Below are positions 24,880 through 37,479 of a DNA stretch of 64,000 nt, piece after piece. The translations under genes were made by a program, and so were the position numbers. Source of the stretch: Streptomyces violaceorubidus. Lineage in GTDB: Bacteria; Actinomycetota; Actinomycetes; Streptomycetales; Streptomycetaceae. The notes under the pieces were generated by a model. It made no database searches, was not told the DNA's origin, and was given only the letters and a program-made list of their open reading frames with translations. Positions within the stretch are counted from its first letter, which is position 1. Each line of letters opens with the position of its first letter. Location of the stretch: contig NZ_JODM01000032.1 in NCBI RefSeq assembly GCF_000717995.1, forward strand, positions 1 to 64,000. The letters run 5' to 3'.

Positions 24880-27879
24880 ATGACGGAACAGCGGCGGTCC
24901 GGTGCGGACGGCGCCACGGCGTCCGAGCACATTCTGGTGGTCTTCCCCGGCTACCACCGTTCGTGGGCGGCGTGGATCGGGCGGTGCCTGGAGCGCCACG
25001 GCCACCGCACCACCCTGCAACGCTGGGACCCGCCGCGCGAGGTCCCCCTGGAGGACTCGTTCGGCGACCTGCTCCTGTCCAGCGGGCGCGTCCTCCTCGT
25101 CCTCGACGACTGGTTCTTCGAACTCGGCCCGCGCCCCGCCGGCGAGTGGAACGACGTGCTGCGCGGCTTCGTCGCCGCGCACGCCGACCGCATCGCGGCC
25201 GTCAACCTCACCAACCGCCCGCTCCTGCCGGCCACCGCGGTCCTGGAACCGGCCAGCCTGTGGGGGATCGGTGAGGACGGCGCCGAGGAGCGGCTGCTCA
25301 ACCGGCTGGGGCTGAACCGCCTGCGCATCCCGCGTACCCCGGCCACCCCGGTGCGCTATCCGGACACCCGCTGCGACGTCTGGGGCGAGGTCCCGCACCG
25401 CAACCCGCGCTTCACCGGCCGCGACGACCTGCTCACCACCCTCCACCAGCGCCTCGCCGACGCCGAGCGCGGGGCCGCCGTCTGCACCCTGCTCGGCATG
25501 TCCGGCATCGGCAAGACCCAGCTCGCGACCGAGTACGCGCACCGTTTCAGCACCGACTACGACGTCGTCTGGTGGGTCAACTCCGACGATCGCAACATCC
25601 AGCGCGACCGCTTCGGCGAACTCGCGGTCGAACTCGGGCTGCGCAGCGGAAGCGAACCGGGCGAACGCATCCGCGCCGTGCGCAACGCGCTGCGCCGCGG
25701 CGATCCGCACGCCAAGTGGCTGATCGTCTTCGACGGCTGGGACGACACCGCGGGCGCCGACACGCTGCTGCCGCAGGGCGCCGGTCACGTCCTGGTGACC
25801 TCCCGCAACCGCGGGTGGAGCGAGCGGGCCGACATCCTGGAGGTCCCGGCCTTCGTGCGCGCCGAGTCCGTCGGCTATCTGATGCGCCGGGCCGCCCACA
25901 TCACCGCCGCGGAGGCCGACGAGGTCGCCGCCGAGTTCGGCGACGTACCGCTGCCGCTGGTGCAGGCCGCCTCCTGGCTGGGCGAGTCCCGGATGGAGGT
26001 GCCCGAGTACCTGCGGATGGTGCGCGAACGCCGGCTGTCCACCGTGGACGAGCCCGTCACCGGCGAGGGGTTCCCGCAGTCCTCCATGACCTCCTGGTCG
26101 ATACTGCTCAACCGGCTGCGCCGGGCGCAGCCGCAGGCCCTCGACGTACTCGGGCTGTGCACCTCCTTCGCCCCCGGCCGCATCCCGCTCGGGCTCATCC
26201 GCGCCTACCCGCACGCCGACCTCCCCGAGGAGCTGCGGTGGATGACGGCGGACCTGCCGGCCTGGACGCGGGCCCTGGACACCCTGGTGAACTACTCCGT
26301 GCTCACCCGTGAGACCCGGGGACCGGTCGGCGTCGAGATGGGGCCCCACCAGGAGTCGGTGCACATGCACCGGCTCGTCCACGACATCATCACCAAGCTG
26401 ATCGGCACGGACAGCCGCGAAACGCACCGCCGGGCCGTACGCACCCTGCTCGCCGAGGCCGACCCGGGCAACCCCCTCGACAGCCGGAACTGGCCGCGGT
26501 ACGCCGAACTGCTGCCGCACCTGGAGCCCTCAGGAGCGTTCGACAGCACCCGGCCACGCGTCCAGGAGGCGGTCCTCAACAGCCTGCGCTACTGCGTCCG
26601 CAGCGGCGAGTACACCACCGGCCTGGCCCTGGCCCAGCGGATCCGCGACCGCTGGTCGCAGCTGCTCGCGCCGCTGTCCCAGCCGATGCTCGACCTGACC
26701 GCGCAGGAGAGCAACCTCATGCAGGCCGGCGGCCGGTTCCGCGAGGCGTACGAACTCGACCGGTCCGTGCTGGAGCGGTTGCGGGCCGCGTCCGGCGGCA
26801 ACACGATCGCCGAGCTGGTCACCCAGGACTCGATGGCCAACAGCCTGCGCAGCCTGGGGCGTTACGACGAGGCGTACCGGCTCCAGCAGCAGGTCCTGGA
26901 CGGCACCGCGGAACTGCTCGGCGCCCACGAGCCCACCACGCTGCGCGCACGCCACAACCTCGGGGTCAGCCTCCGCCTGCTGGGCAGGTACCGGGACGCC
27001 TACGAACTGAACCTGGAGAACCTCGGCACCCGCGAGAGCGTCCTGCGGGTCCGGCACATCAGCACCCTCAACTCCGCCAGTGCCGTCACGCACGACCTGC
27101 GGCTGCTGGGCCGCTACCGTGAGGCGATGGCCCGGCAGGAACCGGTGGTCCGACTGCATGTGCAGGTACTCGGCGCACAGCACCCGCAGACCCTGGGCGC
27201 CCGCACCCACCTGGTCATGTGCCGCCGCCGCGAGGGCGGGTACCAGGACGTGGGCCCCTCGATGGAGAGCCTCCTGGAAGAGCTGGCCCAGGTGCACGGC
27301 CGCGAGCACTACCGCACCCTCAACTTCATCACCAACTACGGCAACTACCTGCGCGAGCACGGCGACCTCAGCCACGCCCGCGAGCTCATCGAGGAGGCCG
27401 AGGCCGGGTACCGGGCGCTGCTCGGGCCCGCCCATCCCGTCGCCACCGGCATGCTCGCCAACACCGGGCTGATCATGCAGGCGGCCGGGGAGCGGGCCGA
27501 GGCCATGTCCATGTTCGAGTCGGCCCTGGCCGGGCTCACCGCCACCCTGGGCCCCGACCATCCCTGGGTGCTCGGCTGCGCCCTGTGCGCCACCGGCGCG
27601 CGCAACTTCAACGGGCGGATCGCCGACGCGGTGGAACTCGGCCGGGACACGGTGCGCCGGGCGCAGCGCTCCCTGGGCGGTGAGCACCCCCTGACGCTGT
27701 CCTGCCAGGTGGCCCTCGCCGCCGACCTGAGGGCCGTCCGGGAGCACGAGGAGGCCGGGAAACTGGAGGAGGACGGGCTGCTGGGCCTGACCCGGACGCT
27801 GGGCGCGCAGCATCCGCACACCCTCTCCGCCCGCCAGCGCACCCGGCCCTACTGGGACTTCGAGCCCTACCTCGGCTGA
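24880..27879 (+). CDS. FxSxx-COOH-system STAND protein (TIR-like, NB-ARC, TPR)
   Basis: The 999-residue protein has three parts. Residues 17-135 form a TIR-like domain (HILVVFPGYHRSWAAWIG, WDPPREVPLEDSFGDLL, then GEWNDVLRGF). An NB-ARC NTPase follows, with RFTGRDDLL, P-loop GMSGIGKT (206-213) and WLIVFDGWDD. About ten tetratricopeptide repeats fill the C-terminal half (LGRYDEAY, LGRYRDAYELN, LGPDHPWV). It matches the TPR protein of FxSxx-COOH systems (FxsT) and general STAND defence switches, in which repeats sense a ligand and the NTPase oligomerises an effector. Catalytic competence of the TIR part is unclear. ATG 24880 follows GGGAG; an upstream GTG at 24838 is possible. Confidence 0.85.
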   Translation: MTEQRRSGADGATASEHILVVFPGYHRSWAAWIGRCLERHGHRTTLQRWDPPREVPLEDSFGDLLLSSGRVLLVLDDWFFELGPRPAGEWNDVLRGFVAAHADRIAAVNLTNRPLLPATAVLEPASLWGIGEDGAEERLLNRLGLNRLRIPRTPATPVRYPDTRCDVWGEVPHRNPRFTGRDDLLTTLHQRLADAERGAAVCTLLGMSGIGKTQLATEYAHRFSTDYDVVWWVNSDDRNIQRDRFGELAVELGLRSGSEPGERIRAVRNALRRGDPHAKWLIVFDGWDDTAGADTLLPQGAGHVLVTSRNRGWSERADILEVPAFVRAESVGYLMRRAAHITAAEADEVAAEFGDVPLPLVQAASWLGESRMEVPEYLRMVRERRLSTVDEPVTGEGFPQSSMTSWSILLNRLRRAQPQALDVLGLCTSFAPGRIPLGLIRAYPHADLPEELRWMTADLPAWTRALDTLVNYSVLTRETRGPVGVEMGPHQESVHMHRLVHDIITKLIGTDSRETHRRAVRTLLAEADPGNPLDSRNWPRYAELLPHLEPSGAFDSTRPRVQEAVLNSLRYCVRSGEYTTGLALAQRIRDRWSQLLAPLSQPMLDLTAQESNLMQAGGRFREAYELDRSVLERLRAASGGNTIAELVTQDSMANSLRSLGRYDEAYRLQQQVLDGTAELLGAHEPTTLRARHNLGVSLRLLGRYRDAYELNLENLGTRESVLRVRHISTLNSASAVTHDLRLLGRYREAMARQEPVVRLHVQVLGAQHPQTLGARTHLVMCRRREGGYQDVGPSMESLLEELAQVHGREHYRTLNFITNYGNYLREHGDLSHARELIEEAEAGYRALLGPAHPVATGMLANTGLIMQAAGERAEAMSMFESALAGLTATLGPDHPWVLGCALCATGARNFNGRIADAVELGRDTVRRAQRSLGGEHPLTLSCQVALAADLRAVREHEEAGKLEEDGLLGLTRTLGAQHPHTLSARQRTRPYWDFEPYLG

Positions 27880-27909
27880 CCGAGGCGGACAGCCGCCCAC
27901 GCGAAGAGA

Positions 27910-27932
27910 CCGGCCCCGGGGAACGGGGCCGG
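27910..27932. terminator. Bidirectional terminator between STAND gene and sucA
   Basis: Nine-bp perfect arms (CCGGCCCCG / CGGGGCCGG) with a 5-nt loop, 31 nt after the STAND stop and 36 nt from the end of sucA. Confidence 0.75.
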
Positions 27933-27967
27933 CCTCCTCGGTCGGACGGGGGACGAAGCCCCGGACC

Positions 27968-30900
27968 TCAGGCCTCGAAGACCTCACGCACGAGCTGCTC
28001 CTGCTCGGCCTGGTGCCGCTTGGCCGAGCCGACGGCCGGGGACGAGCCGTGCGGCCGCGAGATGCGGCGCAGGCGCTCGCCGTGCGGGACGTCGGCGCCG
28101 ACCGCCAGGTCCAGGTGGTCGATCAGGTTGAGCGCGATGAACGGCCAGGCACCCTGGTTCGCCGGCTCCTCCTGGGCCCACAGGTACTTCTCGGCGTTCG
28201 GGTACTTGGCGATCTCCGCCTGGAGCTCGGCACCCGGCAGCGGGTACAGGCGCTCGATGCGGATGATCGCCGTGTCCGTCACGCCGCGCTTCTGCCGCTC
28301 GGCCTCCAGGTCGTAGTACAGCTTTCCGGCCACGAAGACGACCTTGCGGACCGAGGCCGCGTCGACCGCCGAGTCGCCGATGACCGGGCGGAACTGACCC
28401 GACGTGAACTCCTCCGTCTTCGACGCGGCGGCCTTCAGACGCAGCATCGACTTCGGGGTGAAGACCACCAGCGGCTTGTGGTGCGGGTTGTGCACCTGCC
28501 ACCGCAGGAGGTGGAAGTAGTTCGACGGCAGGGTCGGCATCGCGACCGTCATGTTGTTCTGGGCGCAGAGCTGGAGGAAGCGCTCCACACGCGCGGACGA
28601 GTGGTCCGGGCCCTGGCCCTCGTAGCCGTGCGGGAGCAGGAGCGTGACGCCGGACGTCTGCCCCCACTTCTGCTCGGCCGCCGAGATGTACTCGTCGACC
28701 ACGGTCTGCGCGCCGTTGACGAAGTCGCCGAACTGCGCCTCCCACATCACGAGCGCGTCGGGGCGGGCCAGCGAGTAGCCGTACTCGAAGCCCATGACCG
28801 CGTACTCGGAGAGCAGGGAGTTGTAGACGTTGTAGCGGGCCTGGTCCTCGGCGAGGTACTGCAGCGGGGTGTACTCCTCGCCCGTCTCGCGGTTGATGAG
28901 GACCGCGTGGCGCTGGCCGAACGTGCCGCGCTGGGAGTCCTGGCCGGACAGGCGCACCGGGGTGCCCTCGATCAGCAGGGAGCCGACGGCCAGCGTCTCG
29001 CCCATGCCCCAGTCGATGGTGCCGTCCTCGACCATCGCCGCCCGGCGCTGGAGCTGCGGCAGCAGACGCGGGTGGACGTGGAAGGTGTCGGGGATGTTGA
29101 CCTGGGACTCGGCGATCCGCTTGACGACCTCCGCGGAGATCGCGGTGTTCACGGCGACCGGGAACTCCGCCTGCGGGTCCGAGACCGGTCCCGAGGCCGA
29201 GGTGGCCGTGACGGCCTCGCGGACCTCGGTGAAGACCTTCTCCAGCTGGCCCTGGTAGTCCTGGAGCGCCTGCTCGGCCTCTTCCAGGGTGATGTCGCCG
29301 CGACCGATGAGGGACTCGGTGTACAGCTTGCGCACCGAACGCTTCTTGTCGATCAGGTCGTACATCAGCGGCTGGGTGAAGGCCGGGTTGTCCGACTCGT
29401 TGTGACCGCGGCGGCGGTAGCAGATGAGGTCGATCACGACGTCCTTGTTGAACGCCTGGCGGAACTCGAAGGCCAGACGGCCCACGCGGACGACGGCCTC
29501 GGGGTCGTCGCCGTTCACATGGAAGATCGGCGCCTCGATCATGCGGGCCACGTCGGTGGCGTACATCGAGGAACGCGACGACTCGGGCGCCGCGGTGAAG
29601 CCGACCTGGTTGTTGATGACGATGTGGACCGTGCCGCCGGTGCGGTAGCCGCGCAGCTGCGACATGTTCAGGGTCTCGGCCACCACGCCCTGGCCCGCGA
29701 AGGCCGCGTCACCGTGCAGGGCGACCGGCAGGACGGTGAAGTCCGTGCCGCCCTTGTTGATGATGTCCTGCTTGGCGCGGGCGATGCCCTCGATGACCGG
29801 GTCGACGGTCTCCAGGTGGGACGGGTTGGCGGCCAGCGAGACGGTGATCTGCTCGCCGTCCAGGCCGGTGAAGGTGCCCTGGGCGCCCAGGTGGTACTTC
29901 ACGTCGCCGGAACCGTGCATCGACTTCGGGTCGAGGTTGCCCTCGAACTCGCGGAAGATCTGCGCGTACGACTTGCCGACGATGTTCGCCAGGACGTTCA
30001 GCCGGCCCCGGTGGGCCATGCCGATGACGACCTCGTCCAGACGGGACTCGGCGGCCGAGTCCAGCACCGCGTCGAGCAGCGGGATGACGGACTCGCCGCC
30101 CTCCAGGGAGAACCGCTTCTGGCCGACGTACTTGGTCTGGAGGAAGGTCTCGAAGGCCTCCGCCGCGTTCAGCCGGCGCAGGATGCGCAGCTGCTCCTCG
30201 CGCTCCGGCTTGGTGTGCGAGCGCTCGATGCGGTCCTGGATCCACTTGCGCTGCTTCGGGTCCTGGATGTGCATGAACTCGACGCCGGTGGTGCGGCAGT
30301 ACGAGTCGCGCAGCACGCCGAGGATGTCGCGCAGCCTCATCAGGGACTTGCCGGCGAAGCCGCCGACCGCGAACTCGCGCTCCAGGTCCCACAGGGTGAG
30401 CCCGTGCTCGGTGATGTCCAGGTCGGGGTGCTTGCGCTGCTGGTACTCCAGCGGGTCGGTGTCGGCCATGACGTGGCCGCGGACCCGGTAGGAGTGGATC
30501 AGCTCGAAGACGCGGGCGGCCTTGGTGACGTCGTCGTCGTGCGAGGCGTCGATGTCCTTGAGCCAGCGGACCGGCTCGTAGGGGATGCGCAGCGCCTTGA
30601 AGATCTCGTCGTAGAAGCCGTTCTCGCCGAGCAGCAGGTTGGCGACCTGGCGCAGGAACTCGCCGGAGGCGGCGCCCTGGATGACCCGGTGGTCGTAGGT
30701 CGACGTGAGCGTCATGACCTTCGAGATGCCGAGCTTGTTCAGGGTGTCCTGGCTGGTGCCCTGGAACTCCGCCGGGTAGTCCATGGAGCCGACGCCCAGG
30801 ATGACCGACTGGCCGGGCATCAGGCGCGGCACGGAGTGGACGGTGCCGAGGCCGCCCGGGTTGGTCAGGGAGACCGTGACGCCGGTGAAGTCGTCCATCG

Positions 30901-31822
30901 TCAGCTTGTTGTCGCGGGCGCGACGGACGATGTCCTCGTAGGCCTGCCAGAACTCGAAGAAGTTCAGCGTCTCGGCCTTCTTGATCGCCGCGACGACCAG
31001 CTGGCGGTCGCCGTTGGGCTTGACCAGGTCGATGGCGAGGCCGAGGTTGATGTGGGCCGGCTTGACCAGGGTCGGCTTGCCGTCCTTCTCGCCGAACGAG
31101 TGGTTCATCGACGGCATGGCCTTGATGGCCTGCACCATCGCGTAGCCGATCAGGTGCGTGAAGGAGATCTTCCCGCCCCGGGCGCGCTTGAGGTGGTTGT
31201 TGATGACGATGCGGTTGTCGAACAGCAGCTTCACCGGGACCGCGCGCACGGACGTGGCCGTGGGCAGCTCCAGCGAGGCGTTCATGTTCTTCGCGACCGC
31301 GGCGGCCGGGCCGCGCAGGGTCACCAGCTCGGGGCCCTCGGAGGCGGCGCCGGCGTCCTTGGCGGGCGCGGCGGCCTTCGCCTGCGGCGCGGCGGCGGGC
31401 TTGGCCGGCGCGGGTGCGGCGGCGGCGGGCTTCGCGGCCGGGGCGGGCGCGGCCGGAGCGGGTGCGGCCGGAGCGGGTGCGGCGGCGGCGGGTGCGGCGG
31501 GCTGCGCGGGAGCGGGAGCCGCCGCCTTCTGCTGGGCCGGGGCGGGAGCCTGCGCCTGCGGGGCGGGGGCGGCCGGTGGCGTGCTGCCGGAGTCCGTGGT
31601 CACCGCGCCGGACGCGGGCTGCGCCGCCGCACCGGGCTTGTAGTCGGCGAAGAAGTCCCACCAGGCTCGGTCCACGGAGTTCGGGTCCTGGAGGTACTGC
31701 TGATAGATCTCGTCGACGAGCCACTCATTGGCACCGAACGCGGCCGCGGGGTTCTTTCCCGCGGTGCCCGCTTGGTCGGTGTCGGTCGAGATGCTCGAGT
31801 TACTGGGGGACTGTGGCGACAC
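27968..31822 (-). CDS. sucA: 2-oxoglutarate dehydrogenase/decarboxylase with fused succinyltransferase domain
   Basis: The 1284-residue protein is the actinobacterial E2o-E1o fusion (SucA/Kgd/OdhA) of the TCA cycle. Order: N-terminal [20 protein letters not shown]; Ala/Pro-rich linker (about 64-180); E2-like acyltransferase domain without a lipoyl domain ([16 protein letters not shown]); thiamine-diphosphate E1o domain with [20 protein letters not shown] and the C-terminal transketolase-like part. It works with DlaT-type E2 and Lpd, and in relatives is inhibited by the FHA protein GarA/OdhI. GTG 31822 gives the family's usual start; the ribosome site (AGAGGG) is rather distant. Repetitive GCC/GCG linker DNA could slip in length. 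Confidence 0.96.
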   Translation of the reverse strand: MSPQSPSNSSISTDTDQAGTAGKNPAAAFGANEWLVDEIYQQYLQDPNSVDRAWWDFFADYKPGAAAQPASGAVTTDSGSTPPAAPAPQAQAPAPAQQKAAAPAPAQPAAPAAAAPAPAAPAPAAPAPAAKPAAAAPAPAKPAAAPQAKAAAPAKDAGAASEGPELVTLRGPAAAVAKNMNASLELPTATSVRAVPVKLLFDNRIVINNHLKRARGGKISFTHLIGYAMVQAIKAMPSMNHSFGEKDGKPTLVKPAHINLGLAIDLVKPNGDRQLVVAAIKKAETLNFFEFWQAYEDIVRRARDNKLTMDDFTGVTVSLTNPGGLGTVHSVPRLMPGQSVILGVGSMDYPAEFQGTSQDTLNKLGISKVMTLTSTYDHRVIQGAASGEFLRQVANLLLGENGFYDEIFKALRIPYEPVRWLKDIDASHDDDVTKAARVFELIHSYRVRGHVMADTDPLEYQQRKHPDLDITEHGLTLWDLEREFAVGGFAGKSLMRLRDILGVLRDSYCRTTGVEFMHIQDPKQRKWIQDRIERSHTKPEREEQLRILRRLNAAEAFETFLQTKYVGQKRFSLEGGESVIPLLDAVLDSAAESRLDEVVIGMAHRGRLNVLANIVGKSYAQIFREFEGNLDPKSMHGSGDVKYHLGAQGTFTGLDGEQITVSLAANPSHLETVDPVIEGIARAKQDIINKGGTDFTVLPVALHGDAAFAGQGVVAETLNMSQLRGYRTGGTVHIVINNQVGFTAAPESSRSSMYATDVARMIEAPIFHVNGDDPEAVVRVGRLAFEFRQAFNKDVVIDLICYRRRGHNESDNPAFTQPLMYDLIDKKRSVRKLYTESLIGRGDITLEEAEQALQDYQGQLEKVFTEVREAVTATSASGPVSDPQAEFPVAVNTAISAEVVKRIAESQVNIPDTFHVHPRLLPQLQRRAAMVEDGTIDWGMGETLAVGSLLIEGTPVRLSGQDSQRGTFGQRHAVLINRETGEEYTPLQYLAEDQARYNVYNSLLSEYAVMGFEYGYSLARPDALVMWEAQFGDFVNGAQTVVDEYISAAEQKWGQTSGVTLLLPHGYEGQGPDHSSARVERFLQLCAQNNMTVAMPTLPSNYFHLLRWQVHNPHHKPLVVFTPKSMLRLKAAASKTEEFTSGQFRPVIGDSAVDAASVRKVVFVAGKLYYDLEAERQKRGVTDTAIIRIERLYPLPGAELQAEIAKYPNAEKYLWAQEEPANQGAWPFIALNLIDHLDLAVGADVPHGERLRRISRPHGSSPAVGSAKRHQAEQEQLVREVFEA

Positions 31823-32026
31823 GGCGAGAACCGCCCTCTTCCGCTTCACAAGATGGTGGACAGCGGGAATCAAGGCTACGCCTACCGGCACCGGAAGGTC
31901 AGGCTGGGCCCGTTCATCGTCGCGTAAGTCACATCACAGACCGCGTTTCGGCGCTGGAAATGGCGGGAAACAAGCGAGGTTCTGCTGCGTGAGGGATCGG
32001 GAGACCGGGGCCCGGCGCCTCGAAAA

Positions 32027-32058
32027 GGCGGGCCCGTGCCTGATCACACGTGCCCGCC
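32027..32058 (-). terminator. Candidate terminator after two-component operon
   Basis: Arms 32027-32038 and 32047-32058 pair over 12 positions with one mismatch around an 8-nt loop, just downstream of the kinase stop on the minus strand and upstream of sucA. Confidence 0.5.
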
Positions 32059-32102
32059 AGCGCGGATGCAGTGGATCTTGACGCTCCGCTTCGAACCCTA
32101 CG

Positions 32103-33227
32103 TCAACCCGTCGTCGACGGCAGGCCCGGAAGAGTGATGAGGATCCGGCAGCCCCGCTCGGATTCGGCCACCCCGATCCGGCCGCCGTGCAGATCCACCG
32201 CCCAGCGCGCGATCGCGAGGCCCAGACCGGTGCCGCCGTCGCTGCCCGGACCGTGCGGGCGGGACACCGAACCCCGGTTGAACCGCTCGAACACCCGCCG
32301 CCACTCCGAACGCGGAATGCCGGGACCCTCGTCGAGAACCTCCAGTTCGAGGGATTCCGGGCTCTGGCCGCGCCGCGCCCTGACCGTCACCCGGCCGTGC
32401 GGCGGACTGTGCTTGACGGCGTTGTCGATGAGGTTGGCGACGACCTGGTGGATGCGCTCGGGGTCGGCGTGCGCGGTCAGGTCGGACGGGAAGACGTCCA
32501 GGGCCAGGTGCACGTCGGTGCGGGTGTGGCTGCCGGAGCCGGAGGCGATGCCCGCGCGTGCCGAGGCGACCATGTTGGCCTCCTTCAGCACCCCCGACAG
32601 GTACGGCCACACCTCGAAGCGCCGCTTGCGCAGCGGTATGACCCCGTTGTCCAGGCGGGAGAGGTCCAGCAGCGTCTCCACCAGCCGGCCGAGCCGCTCG
32701 GTCTGGCCGAGCGCGGTGCGCATGGTCTCCGGGTCGGCCTCGGTGACGCCGTCGACGATGTTCTCCAGCACCGCGCGCAGCCCCGCGATCGGGGTGCGCA
32801 GCTCGTGCGAGACGTTCGCCACCAGCTCCTTGCGCTGGAGGTCCTGGGCCTCCAGGTCGTCGGCCATGCGGTTGATGGTGACGGCCAGGTCGCCCAGCTC
32901 GTCGCGGCGGTTCTCCCGCACCCGGCGGGTGTAGTCGCCGTGCGAGATGGACCGGGCCACCGCGTTCATCTCGTCCAGCGGCGCGGTCAGCGAGTGCGCC
33001 ACGAACTGCGTGATCAGCAGCGTGGCGATCATCGAGAACACCGTGATGAAGCGCAGCTCCGTCTTGGTGTGCACCGCGATCACCGACAGACCGGTGGTGA
33101 TCAGTACCGACGAGACGACGAGCGCGCCCAGCTTGGTCTTGATCGAGAACGGGCGTACGCCGCCCCAGGGCTCCCCGGAGTTTCGGGGGCCGGGGCTCCT
33201 CCGTGCGGCTTCCCGTCCCCGGCTCAT
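32103..33227 (-). CDS. Sensor histidine kinase
   Basis: The 374-residue kinase has two closely spaced membrane segments (about 32-53 and 58-80) with almost no extracytoplasmic loop, so it probably senses within or at the membrane. Next come a HAMP domain and the H-box NVSHELRTPIAG (His141). The ATPase boxes are NLIDNAVKHSPP, DEGPGIP and GTGLGLAIARW. It phosphorylates the response regulator encoded just upstream, whose stop overlaps its start by 4 nt (ATGA). Together they form a two-gene leftward operon ending at a hairpin before sucA. From memory this corresponds to the SCO5282/5283 pair; its stimulus is not known to me. Confidence 0.93.
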   Translation of the reverse strand: MSRGREAARRSPGPRNSGEPWGGVRPFSIKTKLGALVVSSVLITTGLSVIAVHTKTELRFITVFSMIATLLITQFVAHSLTAPLDEMNAVARSISHGDYTRRVRENRRDELGDLAVTINRMADDLEAQDLQRKELVANVSHELRTPIAGLRAVLENIVDGVTEADPETMRTALGQTERLGRLVETLLDLSRLDNGVIPLRKRRFEVWPYLSGVLKEANMVASARAGIASGSGSHTRTDVHLALDVFPSDLTAHADPERIHQVVANLIDNAVKHSPPHGRVTVRARRGQSPESLELEVLDEGPGIPRSEWRRVFERFNRGSVSRPHGPGSDGGTGLGLAIARWAVDLHGGRIGVAESERGCRILITLPGLPSTTG

Positions 33228-33958
33228 GGCGTCGGCGTCTCCAGCGCGTAGCCCACGCCGTGCACGGTGCGGATGCGCTCGGCGCCGATCTTCCGGCGCA
33301 GCGCCTTGATGTGGCTGTCCACGGTCCGGGTGCCGGAGGCGTCCGCCCAGTCCCACACCTCCGCGAGCAGCTGCTCGCGGGAGAGCACCGCGCGCGGGGT
33401 GTTCGCCAGGCAGACCAGCAGGTCGAACTCGGTCGGCGTGAGGTGGACGTCCTCGCTGCGCACCCGCACCCGGCGCTGCGCGTGGTCGATCTCCAGCTCG
33501 CCCAGGCGCAGGATGCCGCTGCGCGGCGTCGAGGCGGCCACCACGGCCCGCTCGACCCGCCGCAGCAGCACGTGCACGCGGGCGGCCAGCTCGCGCATCG
33601 AGAACGGCTTGGTCATGTAGTCGTCGGCGCCGACGCCGAGGCCGACCAGCATGTCCGTCTCGTCGTCGCGCGCGGTGAGCATCAGCACCGGCACCGGCCG
33701 CTGGGCCTGCACCCGCCGGCAGACCTCCAGGCCGTCGAAGCCGGGCAGCATGATGTCGAGGATCAGCAGATCGGGCTGCCATGCCTCGGCCGTGTCGACG
33801 GCGGACGGGCCGTCGCCCGCCGTTTGCACCAGGAACCCCTCGGCGCGCAGACGGGTCGCGATGGCGTCCACGATCGTCTGATCGTCCTCGACCACCAGCA
33901 CCCGGCGCTGGGCGCCCTGGGTGGCCGTGCCGTTGTGGGAGGTCTGTGTCTGCTCCAT
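33224..33958 (-). CDS. OmpR-family response regulator
   Basis: The 244-residue protein has a receiver domain (acidic pair VVEDD at 24-26, phospho-acceptor Asp68 in LLILDIMLPG, switch Thr in LTARD and Lys in TKPFS). This is joined to an OmpR/PhoB winged-helix domain (LTPTEFDLLVCL, TVDSHIKALRRKIG, GVGYAL). It is the cognate regulator of the kinase that follows with a 4-nt overlap. The ATG at 33958 is preceded by a moderate AGGGG site. Targets cannot be inferred; no direct-repeat operator is clear upstream. Confidence 0.94.
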   Translation of the reverse strand: MEQTQTSHNGTATQGAQRRVLVVEDDQTIVDAIATRLRAEGFLVQTAGDGPSAVDTAEAWQPDLLILDIMLPGFDGLEVCRRVQAQRPVPVLMLTARDDETDMLVGLGVGADDYMTKPFSMRELAARVHVLLRRVERAVVAASTPRSGILRLGELEIDHAQRRVRVRSEDVHLTPTEFDLLVCLANTPRAVLSREQLLAEVWDWADASGTRTVDSHIKALRRKIGAERIRTVHGVGYALETPTP

Positions 33959-34071
33959 CGCCCGCCCCTGAGGTGTGCTTTCCGGAATCCGTGGGGTGAT
34001 CCCATGACTGCGCTCGACGCTTGAATGATCCGCGTCAGGGCAGCAGCGTACGGGGAGTCACCGCGCCTTTG

Positions 34072-34770
34072 CTATCCAGGCCCGACGCCGATGTGCACGA
34101 CGTCCGGAACGCCCCGGGCAACGGGGATCTCTTCGGTACGCACCTGTTGGAAACCGGCATTACGCAAGGTTTCTTCGAATTCCGGAGAGGGCTGCGCGGA
34201 CCACACGGCGAGCACCCCGCCGGGCCTCAACAGGCGGACGCAGCCTGCCAGTCCGGAGGGCGCGTACAGCCCGTCGTTGCCCTCGGTGACGGTCCAGCCG
34301 GGGCCGTTGTCGATGTCCAGGCACAGGGCGTCGTACGTGTCGGATGTCTCATTGACGTACTCGACCAGGTCGGCCTCGACGATCTCCGTGCGGGGATCGG
34401 CCAGCGCCCCGGCGGAGAGCGCGGCCAGCGGTCCGGCGCGGTGCCAGTCGATGATGGCGCGCTCGCGTTCGACCACCGCGATCCGGCCCCAGCGGGGATC
34501 GGCGGCCGCGTGGACGAGGGAGAAGCCGACGCCGAGTCCGCCGACGAGCAGGTGCGGCGCACCCCGTCCGCCGGAGGCGGCGAGCGCGTCGGCCGCCGCG
34601 TCGACCAGGCGCCGCTCGGAGCGTCCGTCGGAGGTGTCCATCAGGAAGCAGCCGTTCGCGATGATCTGCAGCAGCGTCCCGTGGCGGCGCAGGACCACCT
34701 CGCCGTACGGACCCTCGCGACGGTCCAGCACCTCGGGGGTCTCGGGGGAGTCTTGGGTAGTGAGGGGCAT
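34072..34770 (-). CDS. Spermidine-synthase-like Rossmann protein
   Basis: The 232-residue protein resembles the catalytic fold of polyamine aminopropyltransferases. It has HLLVGGLGVGFSLVHAA (SAM-like nucleotide loop), IAVVERERAIIDWHR, EADLVEYV and YDALCLDIDNGPGW in the expected order. The N-terminal beta domain is truncated compared with true spermidine synthases, and the substrate-binding Asp-x-x-Gln pattern is not clear, so real aminopropyl transfer is doubtful. It is transcribed away from lon, sharing the 178-nt divergent region that holds the HAIR operator. No operon partner is evident. Confidence 0.75.
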   Translation of the reverse strand: MPLTTQDSPETPEVLDRREGPYGEVVLRRHGTLLQIIANGCFLMDTSDGRSERRLVDAAADALAASGGRGAPHLLVGGLGVGFSLVHAAADPRWGRIAVVERERAIIDWHRAGPLAALSAGALADPRTEIVEADLVEYVNETSDTYDALCLDIDNGPGWTVTEGNDGLYAPSGLAGCVRLLRPGGVLAVWSAQPSPEFEETLRNAGFQQVRTEEIPVARGVPDVVHIGVGPG

Positions 34771-34906
34771 CGGCCCATCCTGGCACCGCCCGGCCGGAGG
34801 AATGCGGGCCGGTGCGACGGTGCTGTGCCGGGAGACGGGAAATCCCCCGGAACGCTTGATCGCTCATGGCGAACATCCCTTGGGGAACAATCCCGGGCTC
34901 CCTTTC

Positions 34907-34927
34907 ATTGAGTCGATGTAACTCAAC
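34907..34927 (+). promoter_or_regulatory. HAIR operator (HspR site) upstream of lon
   Basis: TTGAGT-N7-ACTCAA is a perfect inverted repeat (34908-34926) that matches the HAIR consensus CTTGAGT-N7-ACTCAAG except for the outermost base on each side. It ends 22 nt before the lon ATG. HspR repression of lon, together with dnaK and clpB, is established in Streptomyces. Confidence 0.9.
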
Positions 34928-34948
34928 TTGACTGCCGAAGGGGAGATC

Positions 34949-37420
<2,472 letters not shown>

Positions 37421-37429
37421 GGAAAGGGG

Positions 37430-37461
37430 ACGGCCCGGACTCCGTGTGGAGTCCGGGCCGT
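37430..37461. terminator. Bidirectional terminator after lon
   Basis: 14-bp perfect stem (37430-37443 with 37448-37461) and a 4-nt GTGT loop between convergent lon and the lysozyme gene. Confidence 0.88.
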
Positions 37462-37479
37462 CGCCGTACGCGTCGTGCG

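Noticed and set aside
28013..31927. A 1304-codon rightward open frame opposite sucA
   Set aside because: Shadow of sucA; the minus strand encodes an unmistakable E2o-E1o fusion, while the plus-strand translation has repetitive Val/Leu/Arg/Asp composition.
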